From Lachnospiraceae bacterium (GTDB taxonomy: Bacteria > Bacillota > Clostridia > Lachnospirales > Lachnospiraceae): a stretch of 64,000 bases of DNA. Positions 1 to 8,500 of the stretch are shown one piece after another. Both the position numbers and the translations under genes were made by a program. Below the pieces are notes generated by a model. That model searched no databases and was not told the origin of the DNA. It saw only the letters and a list, made by a program, of their open reading frames with translations. The stretch covers positions 124,001 through 188,000 of the forward strand of contig CAJTDN010000007.1 of the NCBI GenBank assembly GCA_910574865.1, read 5' to 3'. Positions within the stretch are counted from its first letter, which is position 1. Each line of letters opens with the position of its first letter.

Positions 1-648
1 CGCTTCTATTGCGTGACGCGGGAAGAATTCGACTTGCTGGAATCATGGTGGCCGGGACGGTATACGATTGAATATGACCGGGACGCGGCCGACTATGTTT
101 ATGAACGGGAAAAGCTGGCCACGCTTTCGGGCAAGAAGCTGCACGGGAAGCGCAACCATATCAACCGGTTCCAACAGACGCATGAAAATTGGAGTTATGA
201 AACACTGGACGACGGAAACGTGGAGGATTGTTTCCAGATGGCGCTCACATGGCGCAACCAGAACGGTTGTGACGATGACCCGGAGAAAAATGCGGAGCTG
301 TGCGTGGCGATGAACGCGTTGCGGCTTTACAAGGAATTGGAACTGACCGGCGGCGTCCTCAAGGTGGATGGCCAGGTGGTGGCATTTTGCGTGGGCGAGC
401 CGGTCGGGACGGACACGTTTGTCGTGCACGTCGAGAAGGCGCTCGCGGAAGTAGACGGGGCCTATCCGATGATTAACCAGCAGTTCGTCATACGTGAATG
501 TGAAGGTTACCAGTACGTCAACCGGGAGGAAGACATGGGGCTGGAAGGCCTGCGCCAGGCCAAGCTGTCTTACAAGCCGGCCTTCCTGGTGGAAAAAGGG
601 ACGGTGACCAAAAGCAACTTAATGAAAGCGAGCGCAAGCGAAGCTTGA
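1..648 (+). CDS. DUF2156 / phosphatidylglycerol lysyltransferase-like C-terminal domain protein (5' truncated)
   Basis: The reading frame is open from base 1 (R-F-Y-C before the first possible GTG at 13), so the true start lies outside the window and about 215 C-terminal codons are seen. The motifs GKKLHGKRNHINRF and YVNREEDMGLEGLRQAKLSY resemble the GNAT-like acyltransferase fold of DUF2156, the domain also found at the C-terminus of aminoacyl-phosphatidylglycerol synthases. By family knowledge it would transfer an acyl or aminoacyl group; its substrate is unknown. The last eight or so residues (MKASASEA) run into a palindromic repeat starting near 624, so the C-terminus may have been altered by that element. 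The family call is fairly sure, the function is not. Confidence 0.75.
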   Translation, partial: RFYCVTREEFDLLESWWPGRYTIEYDRDAADYVYEREKLATLSGKKLHGKRNHINRFQQTHENWSYETLDDGNVEDCFQMALTWRNQNGCDDDPEKNAELCVAMNALRLYKELELTGGVLKVDGQVVAFCVGEPVGTDTFVVHVEKALAEVDGAYPMINQQFVIRECEGYQYVNREEDMGLEGLRQAKLSYKPAFLVEKGTVTKSNLMKASASEA

Positions 649-735
649 ATTTAGTGCGAGGTCGTTCTTTGAGATTAATGAGACCGAAGGTCGAATTTAG
701 CGAAAAGAACTTCCTTGTTGAAGTATCGGGTGAGA
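624..735. repeat. Palindromic intergenic repeat after the DUF2156 gene
   Basis: This stretch contains GCGAGCGCAAGCGAAGC, the octamer GAATTTAG twice, the arms GGTC and GACC, and the inverted pair GTTCTTT (664-670) and AAAGAAC (705-711). It overlaps the stop codon of the upstream gene. It resembles the GAGTTTCGC...TTTGTT elements at 4411 and 54751. No long U-tract follows, so it is not a classical terminator. Confidence 0.5.
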
Positions 736-769
736 GCAGTTTCATAAGAGAAAAGGAAGGATAATTACG

Positions 770-1957
770 ATGATATCGAAAAAGATGGAAAACATGGTTG
801 CCAACAGTTCGGCCATCCGCGCGATGTTCGAGGAGGGAAACCGCATGGCCAAGCTGTACGGGGCGGAGAACGTTTATGATTTTAGCCTGGGAAACCCCAA
901 CGTCGCGGCACCGGAGTCGGTAAAAGAGGCGATTCGCCGCATTTTGGAGGAGGAGGATCCGATTGCCCTGCACGGCTACACGAACAGCAACGCCGGTTAC
1001 GAGGACGTGCGCGCGGCGGTGGCGGAGTCCTTGAACGGGCGGTTTGGCACGGCCTTTTCGGCGAAGAACATCACGATGAGCGTGGGTGCGGCCGGGGGCT
1101 TGAACGTGATTTTGAAAGCCTTGCTAAATCCCGGGGACGAGGTGGTGACATTCGCCCCCTATTTCGGGGAATATCGGAGTTACGTGGACAATTATGACGG
1201 CGTGCTGGTCGAGGTGTCGCCGAACACGGCGGATTTCCAGCCCAAATTGGGTGAATTTGAGGAAAAAATAACGAAAAGGACGCGGGCGGTCATCGTGAAC
1301 ACCCCGAACAATCCGACGGGCGTCGTGTATTCAGAGGAGACCATCTTGAAACTGGCGGCCATTTTGGAAAAAAAGCAAAAGGAATACGAAACGGACATTT
1401 ATTTGATTTCTGACGAGCCGTACCGGGAACTGGCCTATGACGGGGTGGAAGTCCCGTATTTGACGAAGTATTATGCCAACACGATTGTCGGTTATTCCTA
1501 CAGCAAGTCCTTGTCCCTGCCAGGAGAGCGGATTGGCTACCTGGTGATTCCCGACGAGGCGGCGGACAGCGGGAACTTAATCGCGGCGGCTAACGTGGCG
1601 ACACGTATCCTCGGGTTCGTAAACGCGCCGACGTTGCAGCAAAAGGTGGTCAAGGCATGTTTAAACGAGCGCACGGACATTTCATACTATGACAGAAACC
1701 GGGAGACGCTGTACCAGGGACTTGCCAAGCTTGGTTTCGAGTGCGTCAAGCCGCAGGGGGCGTTCTACTTGTTCGTGAAGTCCCCCGTCGCCGATGAAAA
1801 GGCGTTCGTGGCGGCGGCGAAAAAGCACAACATCTTAATCGTGCCGGGAAGCTCGTTCGGTTGTCCGGGATACGTGCGAATCGCGTATTGCGTGGCGTAT
1901 GAGACAATCGTGAATTCCCTGCCGAAGTTTGCACTTCTGGCGGAAGAGTACAAGTGA
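770..1957 (+). CDS. Class I/II pyridoxal-phosphate aminotransferase (aspartate aminotransferase-like)
   Basis: The 395-residue protein has the fold-type I aminotransferase signatures: NTPNNPTG near residues 177-184, the cofactor-binding Asp in SDEPYRE near 215, and the Schiff-base lysine K246 in SYSKSLSLPGERIGY. A C-terminal Arg in YVRIAYC would bind the substrate carboxylate. It is a cytosolic PLP enzyme moving an amino group between an amino acid and a 2-oxo acid, probably an aspartate-type substrate, but specificity cannot be read here. An AAGGAAGG ribosome site precedes the ATG. A HisC-like aminotransferase follows after a short gap, so the two may be co-transcribed. Confidence 0.85.
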   Translation: MISKKMENMVANSSAIRAMFEEGNRMAKLYGAENVYDFSLGNPNVAAPESVKEAIRRILEEEDPIALHGYTNSNAGYEDVRAAVAESLNGRFGTAFSAKNITMSVGAAGGLNVILKALLNPGDEVVTFAPYFGEYRSYVDNYDGVLVEVSPNTADFQPKLGEFEEKITKRTRAVIVNTPNNPTGVVYSEETILKLAAILEKKQKEYETDIYLISDEPYRELAYDGVEVPYLTKYYANTIVGYSYSKSLSLPGERIGYLVIPDEAADSGNLIAAANVATRILGFVNAPTLQQKVVKACLNERTDISYYDRNRETLYQGLAKLGFECVKPQGAFYLFVKSPVADEKAFVAAAKKHNILIVPGSSFGCPGYVRIAYCVAYETIVNSLPKFALLAEEYK

Positions 1958-2019
1958 CGGAAGACGGGCGTGGTTGGCGTGGCAGGAATGATGCAATACG
2001 AATGATGGGAGTGGAAAAC

Positions 2020-3087
2020 ATGCAGTTGCGATCAGAACTTATGCAATATGTCCGAAAGGTGGAACCTTACGTGCCCGGCGAACAGCCGCAGACCAGGGTC
2101 ATCAAGTTAAATACAAATGAGAACCCGTATCCCCCCGCCCCGCAGGTGGCGGAGGCGCTCCGGGATTTGGACGTGGAAGGGCTTCGCCTCTATCCAGATC
2201 CGGCGGCGGCGGATTTGACGGAAGCCTTGGCCGGTTATTACGGGGTGGGAAAGGACCAGGTGTTCGTCGGGGTCGGTTCCGACGACGTGTTGTCCATGTG
2301 CTTCCTTACCTTTTTCAATTCGGACAAACCAATCCTTTTTCCCGACATTACCTATTCGTTTTACAAGGTGTGGGCGGAGCTTTACCGGATTCCTTACGAG
2401 TGTCCCCACCTGGACGCGGAGTTTCGGTTGGTGAAGGAGGATTATCATAAAGAAAACGGCGGAATCATTTTTCCCAATCCCAACGCGCCGACGGCCATTT
2501 ATGAGGAATTGGACTTCGTGGAGGACATTGTCGCCCACAACCGGGACGTGGTCGTCATCGTGGACGAAGCCTACGTGGATTTTGCCGGTCCCTCGGCCGT
2601 CGCCTTGACGAAAAAATATGACAACCTGCTCGTGGTGCAGACCTTTTCCAAGTCGCGTTCCATGGCGGGAATGCGGATTGGTTTCTGTATCGGCCATCCG
2701 GCCTTGATCCGCTGCCTGAACGACGTGAAATTTTCGTTTAATTCTTACACGATGAACCAGGCCGCGTTGGTCTGCGGGGTGGAGGCCGTGAAGGCGGACG
2801 GGTATTTCCGGGAAGCGGTACGAAAAATTGTCGACACGCGGGAATGGGCGAAGAAAGAACTGGCCCGGTTAGGTTTTTCGTTTACCGATTCTAGGACAAA
2901 CTTCCTTTTTGCCAGGCATCCCGAGAAGGATGCGGGGGAATTGTTCGAGATGTTGAAAAGGGAACAGATTTACGTGCGTTATTTTGGCGGCGGGCGCACC
3001 TCGCGGTACCTGCGGATTACCGTCGGCACGAGGGAAGAAATGGAGGCCTTGTTCGCCGCGTTGGAGCGTCTCGTACAAAAGGTATAA
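2020..3087 (+). CDS. hisC: Histidinol-phosphate aminotransferase-like PLP enzyme
   Basis: The protein (355 residues from this start) begins with LKLNTNENPYPP-type HisC sequence (VIKLNTNENPYPPAP) and carries NPNAPT near 153-159, DEAYVDF near 182-188 and the PLP lysine near residue 211 in TFSKSRSMAGMRIG. Family members convert imidazole-acetol phosphate and glutamate to histidinol phosphate. The ATG at 2020 is preferred over a GTG at 1954 because GGGAGTGG lies at the right distance before it and the HisC-like sequence starts there. No other his gene is nearby, so a different aromatic or phosphate substrate is possible. It directly follows another aminotransferase. Confidence 0.8.
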   Translation: MQLRSELMQYVRKVEPYVPGEQPQTRVIKLNTNENPYPPAPQVAEALRDLDVEGLRLYPDPAAADLTEALAGYYGVGKDQVFVGVGSDDVLSMCFLTFFNSDKPILFPDITYSFYKVWAELYRIPYECPHLDAEFRLVKEDYHKENGGIIFPNPNAPTAIYEELDFVEDIVAHNRDVVVIVDEAYVDFAGPSAVALTKKYDNLLVVQTFSKSRSMAGMRIGFCIGHPALIRCLNDVKFSFNSYTMNQAALVCGVEAVKADGYFREAVRKIVDTREWAKKELARLGFSFTDSRTNFLFARHPEKDAGELFEMLKREQIYVRYFGGGRTSRYLRITVGTREEMEALFAALERLVQKV

Positions 3088-3117
3088 GAAGACATAGCAG
3101 GGAAACGAGAAGGACAC

Positions 3118-3164
3118 GAGAAACAAGAAAGATAGGAGAAACAAGAAAGATAGGAGAAACAAAG
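3118..3164. repeat. 18-bp direct repeats before the COG2426 gene
   Basis: The unit GAGAAACAAGAAAGATAG occurs at 3118-3135 and 3136-3153, followed by a partial third copy to 3164. Its GGAG element lies about 12 bases before the ATG at 3169, so copy number could affect the ribosome site of the next gene. Confidence 0.7.
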
Positions 3165-3168
3165 GGAC

Positions 3169-3678
3169 ATGAAAGAAGCATTGATAGAGTGGTTCGTGAG
3201 CAATCTGGGCGGAAAGGTGGGGAAGGAAGTCATCGTATTTCTTATTTCCATGGTGCCGATATTGGAACTTCGCGGCGGCTTGATCGCGGCGGGACCGGCA
3301 TTCCTGGACGTGCCGATGTGGGAGGCGATTCCGATTTGCATCATCGGGAACATCATCCCGGTGCCGTTCATCCTTTTACTGATTACGAAGATTTTTGACT
3401 GGCTCAAGCATACGAAGGCGTTCCGCCCGATGGTGGAAAAGTTGGAAAAAAAAGCGATGAGCAAGAGCGCGAACATTGAGAGGTATGAATTCTGGGGATT
3501 GGTAGCCTTTGTCGGGATTCCCTTGCCAGGAACCGGGGCGTGGACGGGTTCCCTGATTGCCGCGTTGCTTGGCGTGAAGTTCCGCAAGGCGTTTCCGGCG
3601 GTCGTGCTCGGCGTGTTGCTGGCGGCGTTTATCATGACATTGTTTTCCTATGTCGTGCTGGGCGGGGTATTTTCCTGA
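3169..3678 (+). CDS. COG2426 small multidrug export-like membrane protein
   Basis: This 169-residue protein has three to four hydrophobic segments and the family signatures MVPILELRGGLIAAGP (N-terminal third) and FVGIPLPGTGAWTGSLIAALLG (centre), typical of the Sm_multidrug_ex / COG2426 family. The family name is historical; transport activity is poorly established, and the fold resembles DedA-type membrane proteins. The ATG is preceded by AAAGGG two bases away and a GGAG about 12 bases away, so translation initiation looks suboptimal. It lies 81 bp after the hisC-like gene. Confidence 0.75.
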   Translation: MKEALIEWFVSNLGGKVGKEVIVFLISMVPILELRGGLIAAGPAFLDVPMWEAIPICIIGNIIPVPFILLLITKIFDWLKHTKAFRPMVEKLEKKAMSKSANIERYEFWGLVAFVGIPLPGTGAWTGSLIAALLGVKFRKAFPAVVLGVLLAAFIMTLFSYVVLGGVFS

Positions 3679-3748
3679 TAAACCGGCCACTATCGCGGCC
3701 GCAGGACGTGAAAAGTAACATAAACCGCGGCCCACGTCATGTTGGGCG

Positions 3749-3777
3749 TTGACAGAATGGTACAAAATATTTATAAT
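3749..3777 (+). promoter_or_regulatory. Consensus sigma-A promoter
   Basis: A perfect TTGACA (3749-3754) is followed by a 17-base spacer and a perfect TATAAT (3772-3777). It would drive the membrane protein gene starting at 3869 and possibly the downstream ispG-polC genes. Confidence 0.85.
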
Positions 3778-3868
3778 AAAGGTAAAATAAATGGCATGGG
3801 GCGTATGGCGGCCCGTCAACTGCATACCATAGTAATGGAATACAATGTCAAGAGGGAAGTGGCATAAT

Positions 3869-4360
3869 ATGGGTCTCATTCAAAACGGAGAACAAAACAA
3901 CGAACAATACGAAGCGCAAAAGGAAGAGCGGAAAAATGTTTTTTGGAAGGCACTGATTGGGGTGTCCTCCATTTTGCTGATTGCAATCGCGGCCTACTTC
4001 ATTTTTCAGCTATTCACGGCAAATCCCCTGGAAGGAACGTGGGTTAACGCGGACAGTGACATGCAGATGACGATTAAGGACGTGCAGACGGCGGAATTCA
4101 TGCTGGTGGAATCTGAAAGCGGCGAGGTGGTGGTTACCATGTATTACAAGGTGGATGTCGACCAGAAGACGTTGAGCCTTTATTTAAGTGACGAGGAAGC
4201 CGCGAAGATTGCAAAAAGCACGAATGGAGGGCTTTCCGTCGAGGAGGTAAAGCTGGCTTTTGATTCGATGGAAGGGACGTACGATTATAACATCGAGCAG
4301 AACCAGTTGACGTTGACGGAGCGTGAGTATGGAGAACAATTGGTTTTTGACAAGAAGTGA
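3869..4360 (+). CDS. Single-pass membrane protein with extracellular beta-rich domain, function unknown
   Basis: The protein (163 residues from ATG 3869) has a charged cytoplasmic N-terminus, one transmembrane helix at about residues 24-46 (ALIGVSSILLIAIAAYFIF) and an outside domain beginning NPLEGTWVNADSDMQMTI. The GTW...DSDMQMTI pattern resembles lipocalin-like DUF domains of small lipoproteins, but I do not recognise a named family. An in-frame ATG at 3845 has a poor ribosome site, while AAGAGGGAAG sits about 10 bases before 3869. A consensus promoter lies upstream. Confidence 0.65.
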   Translation: MGLIQNGEQNNEQYEAQKEERKNVFWKALIGVSSILLIAIAAYFIFQLFTANPLEGTWVNADSDMQMTIKDVQTAEFMLVESESGEVVVTMYYKVDVDQKTLSLYLSDEEAAKIAKSTNGGLSVEEVKLAFDSMEGTYDYNIEQNQLTLTEREYGEQLVFDKK

Positions 4361-4404
4361 GCCGGTCGGCGTGACGTCAACCGGCATACTGGGATGGTGA
4401 AAGG

Positions 4405-4480
4405 AGCAGGGAGTTTCGCAGGCGTAAAGGTATCGCAGGCGGAACTCTTTGTTTTCGGACGTGCGCCTGCCGGGGCACGC
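4405..4480. repeat. Dispersed GAGTTTCGC-family palindromic repeat
   Basis: GAGTTTCGCAGGCG (4411-4424) and GCAGGCGGAACTCTTTG (4435-4451) form an imperfect inverted repeat, followed by TTTTCGG and a small GTGC/GCAC hairpin. The same GAGTTTCGC...GAACTCTTTGTT layout occurs at 54751-54784. It lies in the 174-bp gap before ispG, where no clear promoter is visible. Confidence 0.55.
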
Positions 4481-4534
4481 TCCTAACTGTTGAAAGTTCG
4501 AAATCTGTCCGATATTGGGAAGGAGTGAAGGCAA

Positions 4535-5590
4535 ATGTATAGGGAACAGACGAAAGAAGTACGGATTGGGAACGTGGTGATTGGCGGCACGCGTCCGATT
4601 GCCATCCAGTCGATGACGAACACGGGGACGGAGGACGTGGAGGCGACGGTGGCCCAGATTTTGAGCCTGGAGGCGGCGGGATGCGAAATCGTGCGCAGCA
4701 CGGTGCCGAACATGGCGGCGGCGAGTGCCTTGTCGGAAATCAAGAAAAGGATTCACATCCCGCTGGTGGCCGACATCCATTTTGACTATAAGATGGCAAT
4801 CGCGGCGATAGAGAACGGGGCGGACAAAATCCGCATCAACCCGGGAAACATTGGTTCCAGGGAGAATGTCAGGGCGGTGGTCGAGAAGGCGAAAGAATAC
4901 GGCGTGCCGATTCGCGTCGGGGTCAACGGCGGCTCGCTGGAAAAGCAGCTGCTAAAAAAATATGGCGGGGTGACGGCAGAGGGAATCGTGGAGAGCGCGC
5001 TGGACAAGGTGCGCATGATCGAGGACCTGGGATATGACAACCTGGTCGTGAGCATCAAGTCCTCGGACGTGCCGACATGCGTGAAGGCACACGAACTGAT
5101 TGCGAGGGCATGCCCATACCCGTTGCACGTGGGCATCACGGAGGCAGGGACGCTCTATTCGGGCAACATCAAATCCTCCGTGGGGCTTGGCATCATTTTG
5201 AACGGGGGAATCGGCAACACCATCCGTGTGTCGCTGACCGGCGACCCGGTGGAAGAAATCCGCACGGCGAAGATGATTTTGCGCACGCTGGGGCTTCGTA
5301 GGGGCGGCATCGAGGTCGTTTCTTGTCCGACTTGCGGCAGGACGAAGATTGACCTGATTTCACTGGCAAACAAGGTGGAGCAGATGGTTGAGGAATTTCC
5401 GCTGGACATCAAGGTGGCCGTGATGGGATGTGTGGTCAACGGGCCGGGCGAGGCGAAGGAGGCGGATCTTGGAATCGCCGGCGGAGACGGGAAGGGCGTG
5501 CTGATTAAGAAGGGCGAGGTCGTTCGCACGCTGGACGAAGGGGAACTGTTGGGAGCGCTTAGGCAGGAGTTGTTAAATTGGGACAAATAA
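4535..5590 (+). CDS. ispG: 4-hydroxy-3-methylbut-2-en-1-yl diphosphate synthase (MEP pathway)
   Basis: IspG converts methylerythritol cyclodiphosphate to HMBPP, the penultimate step of isoprenoid synthesis, using a [4Fe-4S] cluster. The 351-residue protein shows the N-terminal TIM-barrel motifs IQSMTNT and LVADIHFDYKMA, and the C-terminal cluster ligands C264 and C267 (CPTCGRT), C299 and E306 (GCVVNGPGEAKEADLGIAGG). The length matches the bacterial type without the plant insertion. GGGAAGGAG precedes the ATG. It overlaps polC by 13 bases, so the two are probably translationally coupled. ispH, the next enzyme of the pathway, is at 47455. Confidence 0.97.
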   Translation: MYREQTKEVRIGNVVIGGTRPIAIQSMTNTGTEDVEATVAQILSLEAAGCEIVRSTVPNMAAASALSEIKKRIHIPLVADIHFDYKMAIAAIENGADKIRINPGNIGSRENVRAVVEKAKEYGVPIRVGVNGGSLEKQLLKKYGGVTAEGIVESALDKVRMIEDLGYDNLVVSIKSSDVPTCVKAHELIARACPYPLHVGITEAGTLYSGNIKSSVGLGIILNGGIGNTIRVSLTGDPVEEIRTAKMILRTLGLRRGGIEVVSCPTCGRTKIDLISLANKVEQMVEEFPLDIKVAVMGCVVNGPGEAKEADLGIAGGDGKGVLIKKGEVVRTLDEGELLGALRQELLNWDK

Positions 5591-8500
5591 AAGAAGCGGG
5601 TAGTAACGCGAAACCATTTTTTGAGGTGTTTCCGACGCTGAAGGCGGCGGAGCAGTTAAGGCGGTTGTTTGACGACGTGCAGGTGATGAAAATCTGCACG
5701 AATCCGGAGCATGATTTTTTACATGTCCACACGTTTTGCCGACACCTGATTCAGAAGAAGGACGTCTGGCAGATGGAACGCGCCATCAAGGAGCAGTTGT
5801 TTTCCACCGCCCCGGTGTCCGTCCGCCTGAAAGAAGAGTATGCCTTGTCGGAGCAGTACACGCCCAAGGCGTTACTTTTGGAGTACAAGGACAGCGTCGT
5901 TTTGGAACTGGAGCGGGAAAGTGTTTTGTCGGCCAACACGTTCAAGCAGGCGGACATAAGTTTCGAGGGGGAGGACGTCGTTTGTCTGCAACTGGAAGAG
6001 GGCATCATTTCCGAGGGGCGGAAGGAACAGATTGTCGGGCTTCTGCAGGAAATATTGGAAGAACGGTTCCACATTCCGGCCAGGATCGTCGTTTCTTATA
6101 AACAGCGGGAGAAGAGCGGTACCCGAAAGTTCGAGGAGCAACGCCTGCAGCGGGAAATCGAGGCCATTTTTGCCCGCAGCAAGAGGGCGGGCGGACCAGG
6201 CGAAGGGAAACGGCTTGGCGAGGGGCATGACGATCCGGCTTCGGCCGACGGGGACGTGCCCGGCACCGTCAAAGCGGAACCGGCGGGAAAGGATTCCGAA
6301 AGCCATAGGGGCGCGAACGGGCCGGGAGGACGTAAGGAGAATGGAAAGGACTTTGGTAAGGACGCGAAAGGCGGCTTCAGGGGCGGCTTCAAGAAGAATT
6401 TTAACAGGGACTTTGCGCGCCCGTTGAAAATGGGCGACGATCCGAACTTGATTTATGGAAAGCCGTTTGACGATTCGCCAATCACCTTGGACCAGGTGGT
6501 GGGTGAGATGGGCGAAATCTGTGTCCGCGGCAAGATTATTAATTTTGAGACGCGGGAAATCCGCAACGAGAAGACGATTTTGATGTTTGCGGTGACGGAT
6601 TTCACGGATACCATCACCGTCAAAATGTTTACGCGCAACGACCAGCTGGCAGAACTTCTTGGGGACTTGAAGAAAGGCGCTTTCATAAAAATCAAAGGAG
6701 TCACGACGATTGACAAGTTCGACGGGGAACTGACGCTTGGTTCCATCGCAGGAATTAAAAAGACCGGTGACTTCAGCGTGACGCGGGAGGATTTGAGTCC
6801 CATCAAGCGCGTGGAACTGCATTGCCATACGAAAATGAGCGACATGGACGGCGTTTCCGAGACGCAGGACATTGTCAGGCGGGCGCACGAGTGGGGGCAC
6901 GCGGCGATTGCCATCACAGATCATGGCGTGACACAGGCATTTCCGGACGCGAACCATTTTATCGAACGGCTGGACGCGAGCGACCCATTCAAGGTTCTCT
7001 ACGGAGTGGAAGGCTACGTGGCAGACGATTTGACGGAAATCGCCATCGGGGCCACGGGCGAAACGCTCGACGACACTTACGTGGTATTCGACCTGGAGAC
7101 GACGGGCTTTAGCGCCATCAAGGACAAAATCATCGAGATTGGGGCGGTAAAGGTGGTGGGCGGCGAAATCGTGGATAAATTCAGCACGTTCGTCAATCCA
7201 GGGCGGCCGATTCCGTTTGACATCACGCAACTGACAAGTATTACCGACGAGATGGTGATGGAATATGACGGCATTGATACGATTTTGCCAAGGTTCCTGG
7301 AATTTGTCGGGGACGCTGTGCTGGTTGCCCATAACGCCAGCTTTGACGTGGGTTTTATCGAGCAGAACTGCCGTTACCAGGACATCGAGCCGCATTTTGT
7401 GTCGCTGGACACCGTGGCCCTGGCGCGCGTCCTGATGCCGACGTTGTCAAAGTATAAGCTGAACGTTGTGGCGAAGGCCTTGAACATTTCATTGGAAAAC
7501 CACCATCGGGCGGTGGATGACGCGGGCGCGACGGCGGAAATATTTTTGAAATTCGTGGAAATGCTTAAGGGACGGGGGATTGACACGCTAAAGGGCGTCA
7601 ACCAGTTTGGCAGCATGAACGTGGGCGCGATTCGCAAGTTGCCTTTGCACCATATCATCATCCTGGCCAAGAATGACATCGGCCGTTATAATTTGTACCA
7701 GCTGGTAAGCGCCTCGCACATCGAGTATTACGCGCGGCGCCCGCGGATTCCCAAGAGCCTCCTGAACAAACACCGGGAGGGCCTGGTGATTGGCAGCGCC
7801 TGCGAGGCGGGAGAGCTTTACCAGGCGATTTTGAACAAGAAGTCGCCGCAGGTATTGGCCCGTCTGGCGGAGTTTTATGATTATTACGAGATACAGCCGC
7901 TTGGCAATGACACGTTCATGTTGGAAAGCGAAAAATATCCAGACATCAACTCGACAGAGGATTTGATGGAAATCAACCGGAAAATCGTGGAACTTGGGGA
8001 ACAGTTCAAAAAGCCGGTGGTGGCGACGTGCGACGTCCATTTCCTAGATCCGCAGGACGAGGTGTACCGGCGTATTATCATGGCCGGGAAGGGCTTTGCC
8101 GATGCCGACAGCCAGCCGCCCTTGTTCCTTCGCACGACCGAAGAAATGCTTGCGGAGTTCGAGTATTTGGGTTCGAAAAAGGCGTGGGAGGTCGTCATCA
8201 CGAATCCGAACAAGATTGCCGACATGATTGAGAAGATTTCCCCCGTCAACCCGAACAAATGCCCGCCGGTCATTCCGGATTCCGACAAGGAGCTTCGCAG
8301 GATTTGTTATGAAAAGGCGTACGAGATGTACGGGAAGGATTTACCAGAGCAAGTTTCCTCACGCCTGGAGCGGGAGTTGAATTCCATCATATCCAACGGT
8401 TATGCCGTCATGTACATCATCGCCCAGAAACTGGTGTGGAAGTCCGTGGACGACGGCTACCTGGTGGGATCGCGGGGATCGGTGGGTTCGTCTTTCGTGG

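Noticed and set aside
1954-2019. GTG 1954 as the start of the hisC-like gene
   Set aside because: It overlaps the previous stop without a ribosome site, and the added residues are not HisC-like; ATG 2020 fits better.
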